A stretch of DNA of 64,000 bases from Lumbricus terrestris. Its lineage: Eukaryota; Annelida; Clitellata; Crassiclitellata; Lumbricidae. The translations under genes and the position numbers were made by a program. Positions within the stretch are counted from its first letter, which is position 1. Each line of letters begins with the position of its first letter. Below are positions 31,284-41,553 of this stretch, piece after piece. The notes under the pieces were generated by a model. The model ran no database searches, was not told where the DNA came from, and saw only the letters and a program-made list of their open reading frames with translations. The stretch lies in NCBI GenBank assembly GCA_949752735.1, contig OX457053.1, positions 23,444,182 through 23,508,181 on the forward strand, given 5' to 3'.

Positions 31284-32057
31284 TTAACATCTTGGAACAG
31301 CTAGACCATCTTGTACTTTTTTTTAAATTTTATTTATTTATTTTTTCTTCAACCAAAACAACAAACAAACATGTACAATTATGGCAGTGAATAATACATT
31401 AACATAAATTTGGTGAAGAAGGGGAGACCCAGAAGGGATGGAAAATCCCGCTAATAGGGCCACCCATAATTCATGTAAAATATAAAAGAAAAACATGACA
31501 GAACATTCAATTGTAGGAATAAAAAAAAATGATGAGGGAGAGAGAAAAAAATTATTAAGCAATCGACATTAAATTTTTTGTATATAACGAGAAAAACAAC
31601 TCTTAACTAATGACTTAACTAAAGACTTAACTAAGGGCTTGGCGAAATCACTGAGCAGAAACCATAGCCATTACATATCAGGAAGTGTTTTAAGTAGAAA
31701 AAGGCGAAGTTTATGCTTAAATAATCTTGTGTTAGGTAGGGAATAAAGATATGTAGGGAGAGAGTTCCAACATTGGGAGCCAGTATATTGTATAGAGAAC
31801 CGACGAGTGTTAGTATGTGCGTAGGGAAGGTCATAACAGTTAATTTCCTAGTTGAATAAGAGTGACGATCAGAGGTAAGGCTAAAGAAATCATTAAATAC
31901 AAGTGGTAATAGGCCATGGTTATAACGGTACATAAACTCTCCTATTTGCAAATGCCTAATTTGATCGATCTTTAATAATCCAAATTCCTTGAAATACAGA
32001 GCGGAGTGGGCTCGGCGAGGAATATTAGCTATAAAACGGATTGCATATTTTACTAAG
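31284..32057 (-). mobile_element. 5'-truncated LINE, same family as 19961-23417
   Basis: The frame reads LKIDQIRHLQIGEFMYRYNH, closely matching LKIDQIRTVQIGEFMYRNEH in the long copy. It continues with frameshifts to the 3' UTR block GGTGGCCCTATTAGCGGGAT. A 15-bp direct repeat AATAGGTATAGGGGA flanks it (31269-31283 and 32058-32072), the expected target-site duplication. Confidence 0.88.
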
Positions 32058-32081
32058 AATAGGTATAGGGGAAATGACCTT

Positions 32082-32315
32082 GTATGTATGTATGTATGTA
32101 TGTATGTATGTGCACTTGTTATAGCGCCCCTTCAAGCTCTTTCTACTCAGATGCGCTCCCGAATGCAGAGCGGACACTGCATCGAAGTTTCACGCCGAAG
32201 CGCTGAGCAATTGTGAGTGAAGGACTTGCCCAAGGTCCTTATGCGGCGAGGTGGATTCGAACCTCGAACCTCCCGGCTTCAAGGCAACGACGCCACCACT
32301 ACACCACTGCGCCCC
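32082..32315 (-). mobile_element. tRNA-derived SINE, copy 2, with (ATAC)n tail
   Basis: Reverse-complement order: GTGGTGTAGTGGTGGCGTCG (A-box-like), GGTTCGAATCC (B box, 32253-32263), CTTGGGCAAGTCCTTCACT, GCTCAGCGCTTCGGCGTGAA, CATCTGAGTAG...CTTGAAGGGGCGCTATA, then a (CATA)n tail at 32082-32111. The last ~40 bp match the local LINE 3' ends. Confidence 0.92.
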
Positions 32316-32346
32316 TAACTAGTGTCCTAACTTACCAGCCGATAAT

Positions 32347-32367
32347 GCAAATAATAATAATAATAAT
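32347..32367. repeat. (AAT)n microsatellite
   Basis: Seven AAT units. Confidence 0.9.
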
Positions 32368-32506
32368 AATTTTCCTTTAGGCCTACTGAACAATCCGGTT
32401 GACAGAACGAAACCGGTTACAACTTACACAGTGTAGCCTACAATTATGCAGTTTAACAATTCAAAAGATCGCAGATCACAGAATACGCAAATCTTAACCA
32501 TAGGTC

Positions 32507-32717
32507 GGCGAAACTATAGTATCCGGGACCGATGTTTATAACATTGGAAATTTCCAATTCGGTTAGGGTCAGGTTATGCGTCGTGAGGTCGGTTAGGGTC
32601 AGGTTAAGCGTCGCGAGGGTCGGTTAGGGTTAGTGTTAGTGTCGTCATTAGATCCTATGTACTATACTATACTAAGACAATGTTATAAACATCGGTCCAG
32701 GATACTATAGTTTCGCC
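32507..32717. mobile_element. MITE with ~40-bp inverted ends and TTAGGG-rich interior
   Basis: Ends GGCGAAACTATAGTATCC and their inverse extend through ACCGATGTTTATAACATTG, about 40 bp with few mismatches. Flanked by CATAGGTC at 32499-32506 and 32718-32725 (perfect). The interior holds five GGTTAGGG motifs. Confidence 0.93.
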
Positions 32718-32725
32718 CATAGGTC

Positions 32726-33590
32726 TACTAACTGCAATACACGGCGCTAATAGCAGCCTACAAAGCAAAATCTGGGCTCGAACTCGTTAGCCTACCTGTC
32801 GCACTCTACGCCAGCGTGTTATCCATTAGGCCTAATCTGTCTTTTCTGTGCCATTTCCAGTATTTTTAATGAATTATTTACGATCATTCCGTACTAACGC
32901 ATCAGTGTCAACAAGGTTCGAGGTGAAACTAAAACTAAAGATTCTAAATTAATTTAGAAGGCCGTGAACTAAGCCTGCTGGCCCATAGATAGGGAACAGC
33001 CAAGCGCCAAGTTTTCAACCAATGGATCTGATCACGTGCCTGCAGCTGGCCAATCAATGCAAGCATTTTCAAAAATGATTATTAGGCTATTCATTATTTT
33101 CTCTACTCGTACGCAAGATCAATAAACACATGTGTTCAAAGAACCTTGACTCGTACGCCTATTATGATAATTTGCATAATTTCTGTGCCGTATGAAACTA
33201 GAAAGGCCAAGCTTCCAGGAAATACCATTTTCAATAGGGGTGTCAAGGTGCTACCCACCGTAAAATGACGTCGAAAACAGGCTAAAATGAAAACGTTTCA
33301 GTCAAAATTTGCTGGAACAAATTCAGATTTAAAATGAATTAATGATCGCCTATTTGCAGTCGGAAATTACTTGCAAAATTCAGAAAATATAAAAATTAGA
33401 TACTTTAGTACTATACTAAACGAAAATGCAAAAAAGCGAAAATTGACCTGGTAACCCCTTTTGAGACAATCGCTTGCGACACTAGCCTCATTTCGTAAAA
33501 CCCGCGTAGCCTATAGCCTACACCTTCGACCAATAGCCTTGGTCGAATGCTCAGCCATAGCCTATAATTATAGGCTTACGGGAAGAATGC
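32726..33590. other. No gene seen
   Basis: AT-rich unique DNA with one polymorphic-looking TAGGCCTA site. AGGGGTGTCAAGGT near 33236 and ACCTGGTAACCCCTTTT near 33449 could be decayed ends of a small element, but they are too diverged to call. Confidence 0.4.
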
Positions 33591-34050
33591 TGCGGAGAAA
33601 CAAAGGACCAGCGCCTTCAATGAATGTTTAGATACTGTCGAATGCAAAACCAAATACGAGAAAAACACTGAATGGAAAACGAAGACGAGAATAAAATGAC
33701 TGAAAATCATTAGCGCTATAATACCATGTCTAAAAGATTTCATATTAAGTTTTCTTGATCATCATTATTAGGCCTATATTCGTTTAATTGGCAACAAAAC
33801 TGATAGCCTAGACACACCGCTATCAGGTAAATCGTAATACGCACTTTCACGCGCTTTCGTAACGTGTAAAGATCGCTGCGGAGAAACAAAGGATCTTCAA
33901 TTAATGAATGTTTCGATACTGTCGAATGCACAACCAGATACTAGAAGAGCGCTGAATGGAAAACGAAGACGAGATAAGAGGACTGAAAAAGGTTAGCTCT
34001 ATTGCCATAATTATGTCTAACAGGTTTCATATTAAGTTTCCCTAATCATG
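33591..34050. repeat. ~283-bp period direct duplication
   Basis: 33591-33763 and 33874-34050 share GCTGCGGAGAAACAAAGGA, GATACTGTCGAATGCA, TGAATGGAAAACGAAGACGA and TTTCATATTAAGTTT in the same order. The 110 bp between is unique. Confidence 0.85.
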
Positions 34051-34132
34051 TGCGCGATTTCCTGCAAGATTCGATGTGCTTGAGTCCTTCGAATAATAAA
34101 AGGCTTCTATATACTTTTAATTTAGTCGCGTT

Positions 34133-34280
34133 CATAGGCGCAACCACCCTATGGGACCCACGGGACGCGTCCCCCCAACTTTTGAGTGGTCCCATTGACT
34201 TTATCATTATGGTCCCTTCCAACTTTTAGGACGTGATTCATTTGGTCCCCCCCAACTTTTAGGACGTGATTGCGCCTATG
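34133..34280. mobile_element. hAT-type MITE, CATAGGCGCAA termini
   Basis: Ends CATAGGCGCAA and TTGCGCCTATG, with a perfect 8-bp duplication GTCGCGTT at 34125-34132 and 34281-34288. It is 148 bp; the interior has two CCCAACTTTTAGGACGTGATT repeats. Confidence 0.93.
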
Positions 34281-34293
34281 GTCGCGTTATAAA

Positions 34294-34969
34294 TAGACCT
34301 GGGAGTCGACCCCAATAAGACGACCCAAGTCGGATCGGGTCGGGTCGTTTCAGCTCACCGCAAATGACCCCACGTCGAATTTTGTAGAGAGAAGTCACTT
34401 GAGGTTGTTTTTACCACAAGTCGACTTAAACCGACTTGAGACACAAACATTATATGCTAGTTAAATTTGTCACTTCAATGATCGTGACAACATTTAAGCA
34501 GCTTTTGTAGCCTAGTGTTTTTACAAGAATGCTAAGCATAGACTTAGCCTCATTATTTTGCCGGTAGGCTATAGTTCTATCGTGCAGACTGCCGTCTGCC
34601 GATCTATTCATATAATTTGTTATTCTATGCTAAAACGTCACGCTTAGACATGCGCTTAATTAAAATGGTGAAACAAAGTGTTACTAAAATATTATTACGC
34701 GTTCTTGTCAAGACATGAACATGAGCAAATCAGTGAACTTCTATAGTGATTAGTGAATTCGGCGCAAAGAAAGCTGGCTCTACAAGGCCGTATACCTAGG
34801 CTAATGGTTATTACCATGTCAGAAGTCGACTTCAAGTCAGAAGTCGGTTGTTTTTCTGCCAAGGCGGTTCAAGTCGTTTTGACGCCGTGAAGTCGACTTC
34901 AAGTCGACTTCAAGTCACTTTAGGGTCACGTGGGGTTAGATTAGCTGACCAAAGTCACTCCCAGGTCTA
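34294..34969. mobile_element. hAT-type element, TAGACCTGGGAGT termini
   Basis: Ends TAGACCTGGGAGT and ACTCCCAGGTCTA, with a perfect 8-bp duplication GTTATAAA at 34286-34293 and 34970-34977. The interior has clustered AAGTCGACTT motifs near both ends. It is 676 bp with no transposase. Confidence 0.93.
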
Positions 34970-34989
34970 GTTATAAACGACACCTTAAT

Positions 34990-35400
<411 letters not shown>

Positions 35401-35475
35401 AGCGTTAACGATTAGGCTAATGTGTGAAAAATAAAATAAAGCTAGCTTGCCTTTTCTGACGTGTCGGTTCCTATC

Positions 35476-35826
35476 CAGTGGCGGCGCCAGGATTTCAGTT
35501 TTGGGGGGGGGCTGAATTTGCGGAAAAAAATTTCCGTTTCCAGTCGCCAAAATTTCTCATGATCTTTTTATTAGTCATCGACCAAAATCTTAAGAAAAAT
35601 TTCAATTCTAAGGACTTTTTAGTCATTTGTTCGAAATCTTGGAAAATTGTCCTTTTCCGTGACCGTCAAAGCTGTCTGCCAAATCTTGTGCGTACATTTA
35701 CGGTTATTTTTGGAGAGGGGCTTGGCGGGGGGTTAATCGTCAATTTTTTTAATTGTTACATGGGAATAAATGGATGGTCTTTTTTGGGGGGGGGTTAGCC
35801 ACCCTAGCCCTCTAACGCCGCTACTG
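35476..35826. mobile_element. hAT-type MITE, CAGTGGCGGCGC family, copy 2
   Basis: Ends CAGTGGCGGCGCCAGG and CTCTAACGCCGCTACTG, with a perfect 8-bp duplication TTCCTATC at 35468-35475 and 35827-35834. At 351 bp it is longer than the copy at 3056. Confidence 0.95.
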
Positions 35827-36128
35827 TTCCTATCGTAATTAATTATAAATGTTTGTATGCAATACAATACAATATCGAAGAACGAAGCAATGTTTTCACG
35901 GTATTCAAAATCAAAAGTTTAGCTTATTTGGTATACATAATAAATTGCATCTAGATTAATTGATGTGAACGTTTTACAATTATTACGAAATTGGTATAGG
36001 CCTTTTATTTTGTAAAAACCGCCAAACAGCCGAATCAAATGCCTGTCTCGACTCAAAAAACAATAGAGCGCTATTAGAACTATTGGTATGTAAATTAGTA
36101 AGTAGGCTATAGGTTTCGTTTTAAAAAA

Positions 36129-36305
36129 ATGGCAATACGACGTATAAGCTACTCCTATGAAAGAACTTGGTCTGAAGAGAAGGTCAATTCTGGTAGCTCA
36201 AAACCAGAAAGTACGTTGTCTGTGCAGTGCTTCGAAGTTCTGTCACAGAATTTTAAATCAGCAGATAGGCCTAATGCAGAATTAATTGACTTTCATGGCT
36301 GGAAA
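36129..36305 (+). CDS. Hypothetical ORF interrupted by a hAT-type element
   Basis: ATG at 36129 opens MAIRRISYSYERTWSEEK ... SVQCFEVLSQNFKSADRPNA to ELIDFHGWK, where the hAT-type element begins. Joined across the element (one copy of the duplication) the frame goes on for 16 codons (VAVPPIVVC...) to a stop near 37800. Its amino-acid mix looks protein-like but I do not recognise it. Confidence 0.3.
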
Positions 36306-37751
36306 CAGTGCCGGTGTCACGAAATAGAGTATCCCCCGTATTAATTGTATCCCCCAAATTAAAAAAAGTCGAAAAAACCGCTTCCATGTGTATTTTTTGG
36401 GCAAATAAAATTTCATCTGCTTTGTTTTGAACAAGGACACTAACAAGTATGTTTATTCTGACTATATAATTTGTTTTACCCTGTTTTTAGAGCACTTAAA
36501 ACTTTTAAAACACTTGAAAACTCTCAGAGTCACTAAATAAATTCGAGTTGCCTTTATCTGAGCATTGCTTAGGACACTTAAAACAATTAGAGTCACTTTA
36601 AATTTTGATTACAGCATAACTTTTTTTATTATGCTCATTTTTCAAAAAAGGGAATAGAATGGTTTATCCCCCGGATAGTATAGACCGGTTAATTCTATCC
36701 GGGGGGATAGATTAATTCATCCCCCGGAAAGCTTTCAGGGGGGATACTCCGTTTCGTGTCACCGGCGCTAGGGTATCGGAGGCCCCTCCGAAAAAAACCT
36801 TGAGGCCCCCAAAAAAACTTGAGGCCCCCATACCATACCTTGAGATCTCATCTCATTAAAATTTCTCATAATATAAGTGCTAGACGACTTCAATAAATGT
36901 ACCCTCCCAGTTGTTAAATTTTGTGGAATTTCCATGCTGTAATGGTAGAATTTTAAGCTGTCATCTTTGCCAAAATTGCTAATTTTTCAATGCCGTTATA
37001 ATTAGTCGTGGTTTAGGACTTCAGAGTGTCACCTCTCCATTGTTTAAATTTGTCCGATTTGCCAACTGTAATGGTAGCATATATAGGCCTATAGACTGTC
37101 ATCTTAACAAAATTGATCATTATTGATGGTCAGTGGATGACACTTATGAAATATTTCTGAAATATTGGGGATACAAGGATTACATCCCAACCACAAATTG
37201 TGGGGCCGTGCTGCTGTCCACACCCCCAAGTCTCCTCTTTGGTTGAAGGACAATGATCCATTGGTTTGCGTAATATTACCGTACTTTATATGCTTTGCGT
37301 TAAAACATAATTCGGTGCGTGGTTTCATGGATGAACAGTCATGAAAGGTATAATTACCAGCTACATTTGAGGCCCCTTGCAAACTTGAGATCAGACACAT
37401 AACAAGGACATCTGGGACCCTACACAGGCTTTAATGTTTGGGCCTCACGAAGGTTTTATTTTGAGGCCTCATCCAATTAGCAATTAGAATAAGTTACAAT
37501 TTATAAACGTTGTGTTTGAGAAAGTGGACGAAATTGCCTGAGTTAGCTGAAATGGCTTTATACTTACGCTGAAAAACAGTATGATATTTGCATTAGGTCT
37601 GCTATGGCAGTGCCATATGGTTAGTTGAGGCATGCACCAGACCGGATCTGTACAGTCACAAATAGGCATAATGACCAGCTAAATTTGGGGGCCCCTTTCA
37701 AACTCGGGCCCCCCCGGCCGGGGGGTACGGGGGGTGCTAGCGCCGGCACTG
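36306..37751. mobile_element. hAT-type element, CAGTGCCGGCGCTAG termini, split by a Ginger-like MITE
   Basis: The right end reads CTAGCGCCGGCACTG. The left end is CAGTG-CCGG | inserted MITE | CCGG-CGCTAGGG, which without the insertion gives CAGTGCCGGCGCTAGGG. Flanking 8-mers GCTGGAAA (36298-36305) and GCTGGAGA (37752-37759) match at 7 of 8. The body of about 1 kb is non-coding with GAGGCCCCC repeats. Confidence 0.88.
36315..36761. mobile_element. Ginger-like MITE, copy B (nested)
   Basis: Ends TGTCACGAAATAGAGTATCC and GGATACTCCGTTTCGTGTCA, with CCGG on both sides (36311-36314, 36762-36765). It is inverted relative to copy A and clearly homologous through the GGGGGATAGATTAATTCATC region. It sits inside the left terminus of the hAT-type element. 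Confidence 0.88.
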
Positions 37752-37759
37752 GCTGGAGA

Positions 37760-38277
37760 GTCGCTGTTCCTCCAATTGTAGTCTGTTACAGTCCTCCATA
37801 GTTCCTTTTGATTTCAAATATCAGCTAGTTTCAGTTTCAGTTTTTCCAACATAGCCAATCGGCAGAACAGCTCAAATTTCATGTTACCGGTCATTATAGG
37901 GTAGTCCCAAATTCACGGTCAAAAAGTGAAAAAATCACGGCTTGCTTTTGCAAAAATAAAAAAAATCATTCACGGTGCCGTGAAATTTTTTGTAGGCCTA
38001 GTCACAATTTCTGTATTACGTTGATCTAAAAGTTTTTACTTCAAACTAAACAGTGGTCAGTGGTCACAGACACAGTTATCAATGAAATTACAGTCATTGC
38101 CTATGATTTTTTAAATAACTGTCTAATATAATTATAGTTTGTCAATTGTCAGTATAAGTGATCACTTATTCATTGATAGTAAATAGAGAATGTGCTTATC
38201 CTTAGTAGCCATCATTCTTAGTAGTCTGAGTTTACTCTATGAGTACTTTATAAAAAAAATCCTACTATAGCTATAGT
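37760..38277. other. No gene seen
   Basis: AT-rich. 37915-37997 holds an inverted-looking TCACGG...CCGTGA segment without clear ends. Confidence 0.4.
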
Positions 38278-38440
38278 CAGTATCGAAGCTACCATGTGTG
38301 CAATGTGCGCAAAGCACACGGGACCACGACCTCCAGGGGCCCACAGAGATTGTTAATATTATTATTAACCTAACATAATTAGTAGCCTATGTTTTATTAT
38401 TTTGTGAGAGATGTAGTTTTTTTAAAGCACACTTGCATTA
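38278..38440 (+). mobile_element. hAT-type sequence, left member of an inverted pair
   Basis: CAGTATCGAAGCTACCATGT and CAAAGCACACGGGACCACGA down to ACACTTGCATTA match, in inverse, 40759-40913. The end is a decayed CAGTGGCGTAGCTACCAT. Confidence 0.75.
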
Positions 38441-38509
38441 CTTCGCTACTATTATAGGCTTGCTGACTGACTCCTGCCAAATGCCGTGTAGATGGTATAT
38501 AGGCCTACT

Positions 38510-39105
38510 ATATAGGGACCTACGCTCGGTGCGTCGCTCGCTTACAACCAAAGCCGCTACTACGCTGATGCATGCATTTATATGCACGAGAGTTGACTAT
38601 TGTAGTGCCATCTATGCGGGCTTAACCCTTTCACGTATTAATAAGTTACAATCTGTCCCTAATGCTGCGGCTCGCCTGATTGGCGGCATACCAAAGTTTG
38701 GGCATAATTATATCAAATTTTATACGGGAAGAACTGCACTGGTTGCCTATGCAAAAACGTATTGAATTTAAGATTCTAATGTTCATGCGTAATTGCTTAG
38801 CAGGCAAAGCTCCGACCTATCTTATGGAACTCTGTGTACCTGTGCTATCCATTCCATGGCGACATGGTTGTCCCTATGGCTCGATCTTCCACAGTGCTGC
38901 ACAGAAGCATTGCTATAGTCGGTCCGTCTTTCTGGAATAAGTTACCTATTAGTCTCCGTAATGAGCTTCTTTGTCTTTCTTTGCCCCTTTTCCGCAAGCG
39001 TTTGAAAACCATTCTCTTTGATTGTGGTTTGGTGTCAGGTCGGGATCAAGCGCCTCTGAGGAGTTCTCTTGAAGGGGCGCTATATAAATGTACGATTACA
39101 ATTAC
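38510..39105 (+). mobile_element. 5'-truncated CR1/L2-like LINE, broken frames
   Basis: Three frames in order read TTLMHAFICTRVDYCSAIYA, LQSVPNAAARLIGG, ELHWLPMQKRIEFKILM, APTYLMELCVPV, VGPSFWNKLPISLR, FRKRLKTILFDCG, then CTTGAAGGGGCGCTATATAA and an (ACAATT)n tail. The two frame changes fall near 38700 and 38840. Confidence 0.92.
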
Positions 39106-39399
39106 AATTACGCATAACTATAATAATGAACTTTTAACGCTATTGTGTTTTCGTCTCGAGTCATGACGATCAAATTGCGAGATGACGTTATAAGAACTTA
39201 AGTGTCTGTAGGCTAAACGATAATAAAGAATAGGCCCAATGCAGTTTTAAGTTGATAACATGAAACGAATCGTATACCGGCGTAAACTTTTTATTTAACT
39301 GATTCGCTTTTCTATGCAAAGGGAAAGGTGTGCCTGTGCCAAGCCACATAATAGGTGTGACTGCAGCCTATATCTGTCTATCTGTCACATTCGTGTATT

Positions 39400-39780
39400 G
39401 TAATTGAACGATGCGCCGCAGAAACCTAGCTCACTAACTCGGAGTAATTTGCCTGCTTTCCAGGGCTTTTAAAGGAATTTTTAGAACTGCACAACTCCTT
39501 CTCTCCTTTCCCATCATCCATGGTAAATTAATTTACTTCCAATCGGAGGACAATGACCTCTTTGCTAGTTTTAACTGTACAGAAGTGCTTCTACAACTGC
39601 ACAAATCCATTTAGAACTGCACATTTTGTATACAACTGCACGTTAAAAAAAGCCCCTGCTGCTTTCTACCAGTTGCTCAAGACATGTCTTTTTAACTGTG
39701 GCTGGGCTGGTAGCGCCTCTGAGTATTCTTCTTGAAGGGGCGCTATATAAGTTTTCGGAATGAATGAATGAATGAGTATT
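39400..39780 (+). mobile_element. LINE 3' end interrupted by a MITE
   Basis: Around the MITE the LINE reads FYQLLKTCLFNCGWAGSASE, TTGAAGGGGCGCTATATAAG and a (GAAT)n tail. The left limit is unclear. Confidence 0.75.
39461..39658. mobile_element. hAT-type MITE, CAGGGCTTTT family, copy 2
   Basis: Ends CAGGGCTTTTAAAGG and AAAAAAGCCCCTG, with a perfect 8-bp duplication CTGCTTTC at 39453-39460 and 39659-39666. It is about 85-90% identical by eye to 30762-30955 and lies inside a LINE tail, so it is younger than that LINE. Confidence 0.95.
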
Positions 39781-40320
39781 CCGGTCATTTGTTGGATATG
39801 ATAACGGTAGTGACTAGTGACCTGGCATCGCACTCAGCCAGGGTGAGAATTGGGGGGGGTCTGAGTTGGCTCAACCCTCGGTTATTTTTCTATAGTCGTA
39901 CAGTTAAGTCTTCTTTTCACCTTTCCTCAGCCCAACTCCACGTTGATCATATTCTGACCCTCGTTATGCTTGTACAATCGCATGCTGCTCTCAACTCCCT
40001 TCGGCTCTCGCCCCAAAATCAGGAGACACAAATTGAGCACATGTGGATCAGGGGCATCAGGGGAATCACATATTTGTCCCTATTTCCCCCCTATTTTTGC
40101 GCTTACCGGAACATTGCTAAACTTATTTTTATATAGGTACTATTAAAATTTGATGATTGTGTCGCTTTTGATGTGCAAATTGCAAATTATGGACCAGAAT
40201 TGATAGATGATTGACATTTTTTGATGAACAGTATAGGCCCAGTCTATGCTAGAAAGAAGCTCTATGATGCCATGACATTTTTTAGGCAGGCTTACTGGTA
40301 GGCCTACTAATAATGAGTGG
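39781..40320. other. No gene seen
   Basis: 39838-39925 resembles one end of the CAGGGTGAGAATTG element at 41308 (CAGGGTGAGAATTGGGGG). The rest is unique. Confidence 0.45.
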
Positions 40321-40472
40321 CATGGACGGAGTTTGGTTTCCGGTCTTTGAGGGGCTAAACTTCTAAAGCCCTCTTGGGGGGGGGCTAAGCCCGATACCAT
40401 TTACACGGTAAAAATGAATCTGGGTCTTCTTGGGGGGCTTAGCCCCCTAACCCCTGATAAACTCCGCCCATG
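40321..40472. mobile_element. hAT-type MITE, CATGGGCGGAGTTT family, copy 2
   Basis: Ends CATGGACGGAGTTTGG and GATAAACTCCGCCCATG, with a perfect 8-bp duplication ATGAGTGG at 40313-40320 and 40473-40480. It is inverted relative to 13631-13845. Confidence 0.95.
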
Positions 40473-40758
40473 ATGAGTGGATGAGTCTGCAACGTGATAG
40501 ATTTTGAATTTGACTGAGAAATCACTGAGAGTTCGACCTATTACACTTTAATTTAACTGTCTCATTCGTGCATCATTTATGTTTATTCTGTGAGTGAGTT
40601 GTATTTCATGTGTTAGGTCTAATAAAAGCAAATGCCATGACTAGCTTTGGCGATCCTCATTGTAAAAACGCGTAGGCTACCTGCCTTACAAGGAAAAACA
40701 GGGGCCCGTGCTGGACCCCTGCACACGGGCCCATGAAAAGTTAGCTACGCCACTGGCT

Positions 40759-40913
40759 TAATGCAAGTGTGTTCACAAAAACTACATCTGTCACAAAATA
40801 ATATTGTGAATTACTAATTACGATATATAAACAATTCAGCAATCTGTGTGGCCCCTGGAGGTCGTGGGCCCGTGTGCTTTGCACACATTGCACAAATGGT
40901 AGCTACGCCACTG
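40759..40913 (-). mobile_element. hAT-type sequence, right member of an inverted pair
   Basis: Reverse complement begins CAGTGGCGTAGCTACCAT and matches 38278-38440. A second CCAGTGGCGTAGCTAAC end abuts it at 40744-40756, so two related elements may be joined head to tail. Confidence 0.75.
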
Positions 40914-41307
40914 GTATGTGAGACAAATGTCTGACGTTTTGTAACTTTACCCTACTGTGACGGCAATACGATTTCCATGAAAATCTTTGGAAGTGTTTTC
41001 AGTCAGGGTGCATATTAGATATACCACCCCAATAATATCAGATAAACAATAGGCCCTACACGATTTCACGTAACAATTATACACCTTAAGAAAGGCGGTC
41101 TTAACCTGAAGCGAATGATTTATTATGCATTGAAATATCTCAAAGGATAAAAAGGTATCAGTGTTTTACTGTTTTTAGGCTTATAGCGACATGTCACGAA
41201 GAGGTGGTATGGTTAAAAAGTTAATATCTTCTACAAATATGGGACTATTCTGAAAATGAATACCTCATTTTATTCAGTTTTAAGACTCTTTCCAATGGTA
41301 TATAATT
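40914..41307. other. No gene seen
   Basis: AT-rich unique DNA. Confidence 0.5.
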
Positions 41308-41450
41308 CAGGGTGAGAATTGCCGGGGGATTGGGGGGTTTCGACCCCCCAGTCTTTCTTAGAGCCCCATGTTAAAGTATGTTTTTTACACCCCAATTCCA
41401 AGTGGATAATGGTCCAACCCCCCAGTTATTTTTCCACAATTCTCATACTG
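41308..41450. mobile_element. Small MITE, CAGGGTGAGAATTG termini
   Basis: Ends CAGGGTGAGAATTG and CAATTCTCATACTG. The interior carries an inverted GGGGGTT/AACCCCCC pair. The flanks GGTATATAATT and GGTATATTGA suggest a damaged duplication. Confidence 0.7.
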
Positions 41451-41553
41451 GGTATATTGAATGGGAGTTAATTGTTTTCACTAAGAATATTTCATGAGAA
41501 AACCTGAAATTTAAACAAATGCAATTTTTCGTAACTTTGGTCCTCTGAAGACA

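Noticed and set aside
32121..32315. A tRNA gene, because of A- and B-box-like sequences
   Set aside because: No cloverleaf can be completed. The segment runs on into a LINE-like tail and has a diverged second copy, so it is a SINE.
32560..32650. Interstitial telomere (GGTTAGGG repeats)
   Set aside because: The motifs are few and imperfect, and lie inside a MITE with inverted ends and an 8-bp target duplication.
33236..33470. Possible small inverted-repeat element (AGGGGTGTCAAGGT ... ACCTGGTAACCCCTTTT)
   Set aside because: The two ends match too poorly and there is no target duplication.
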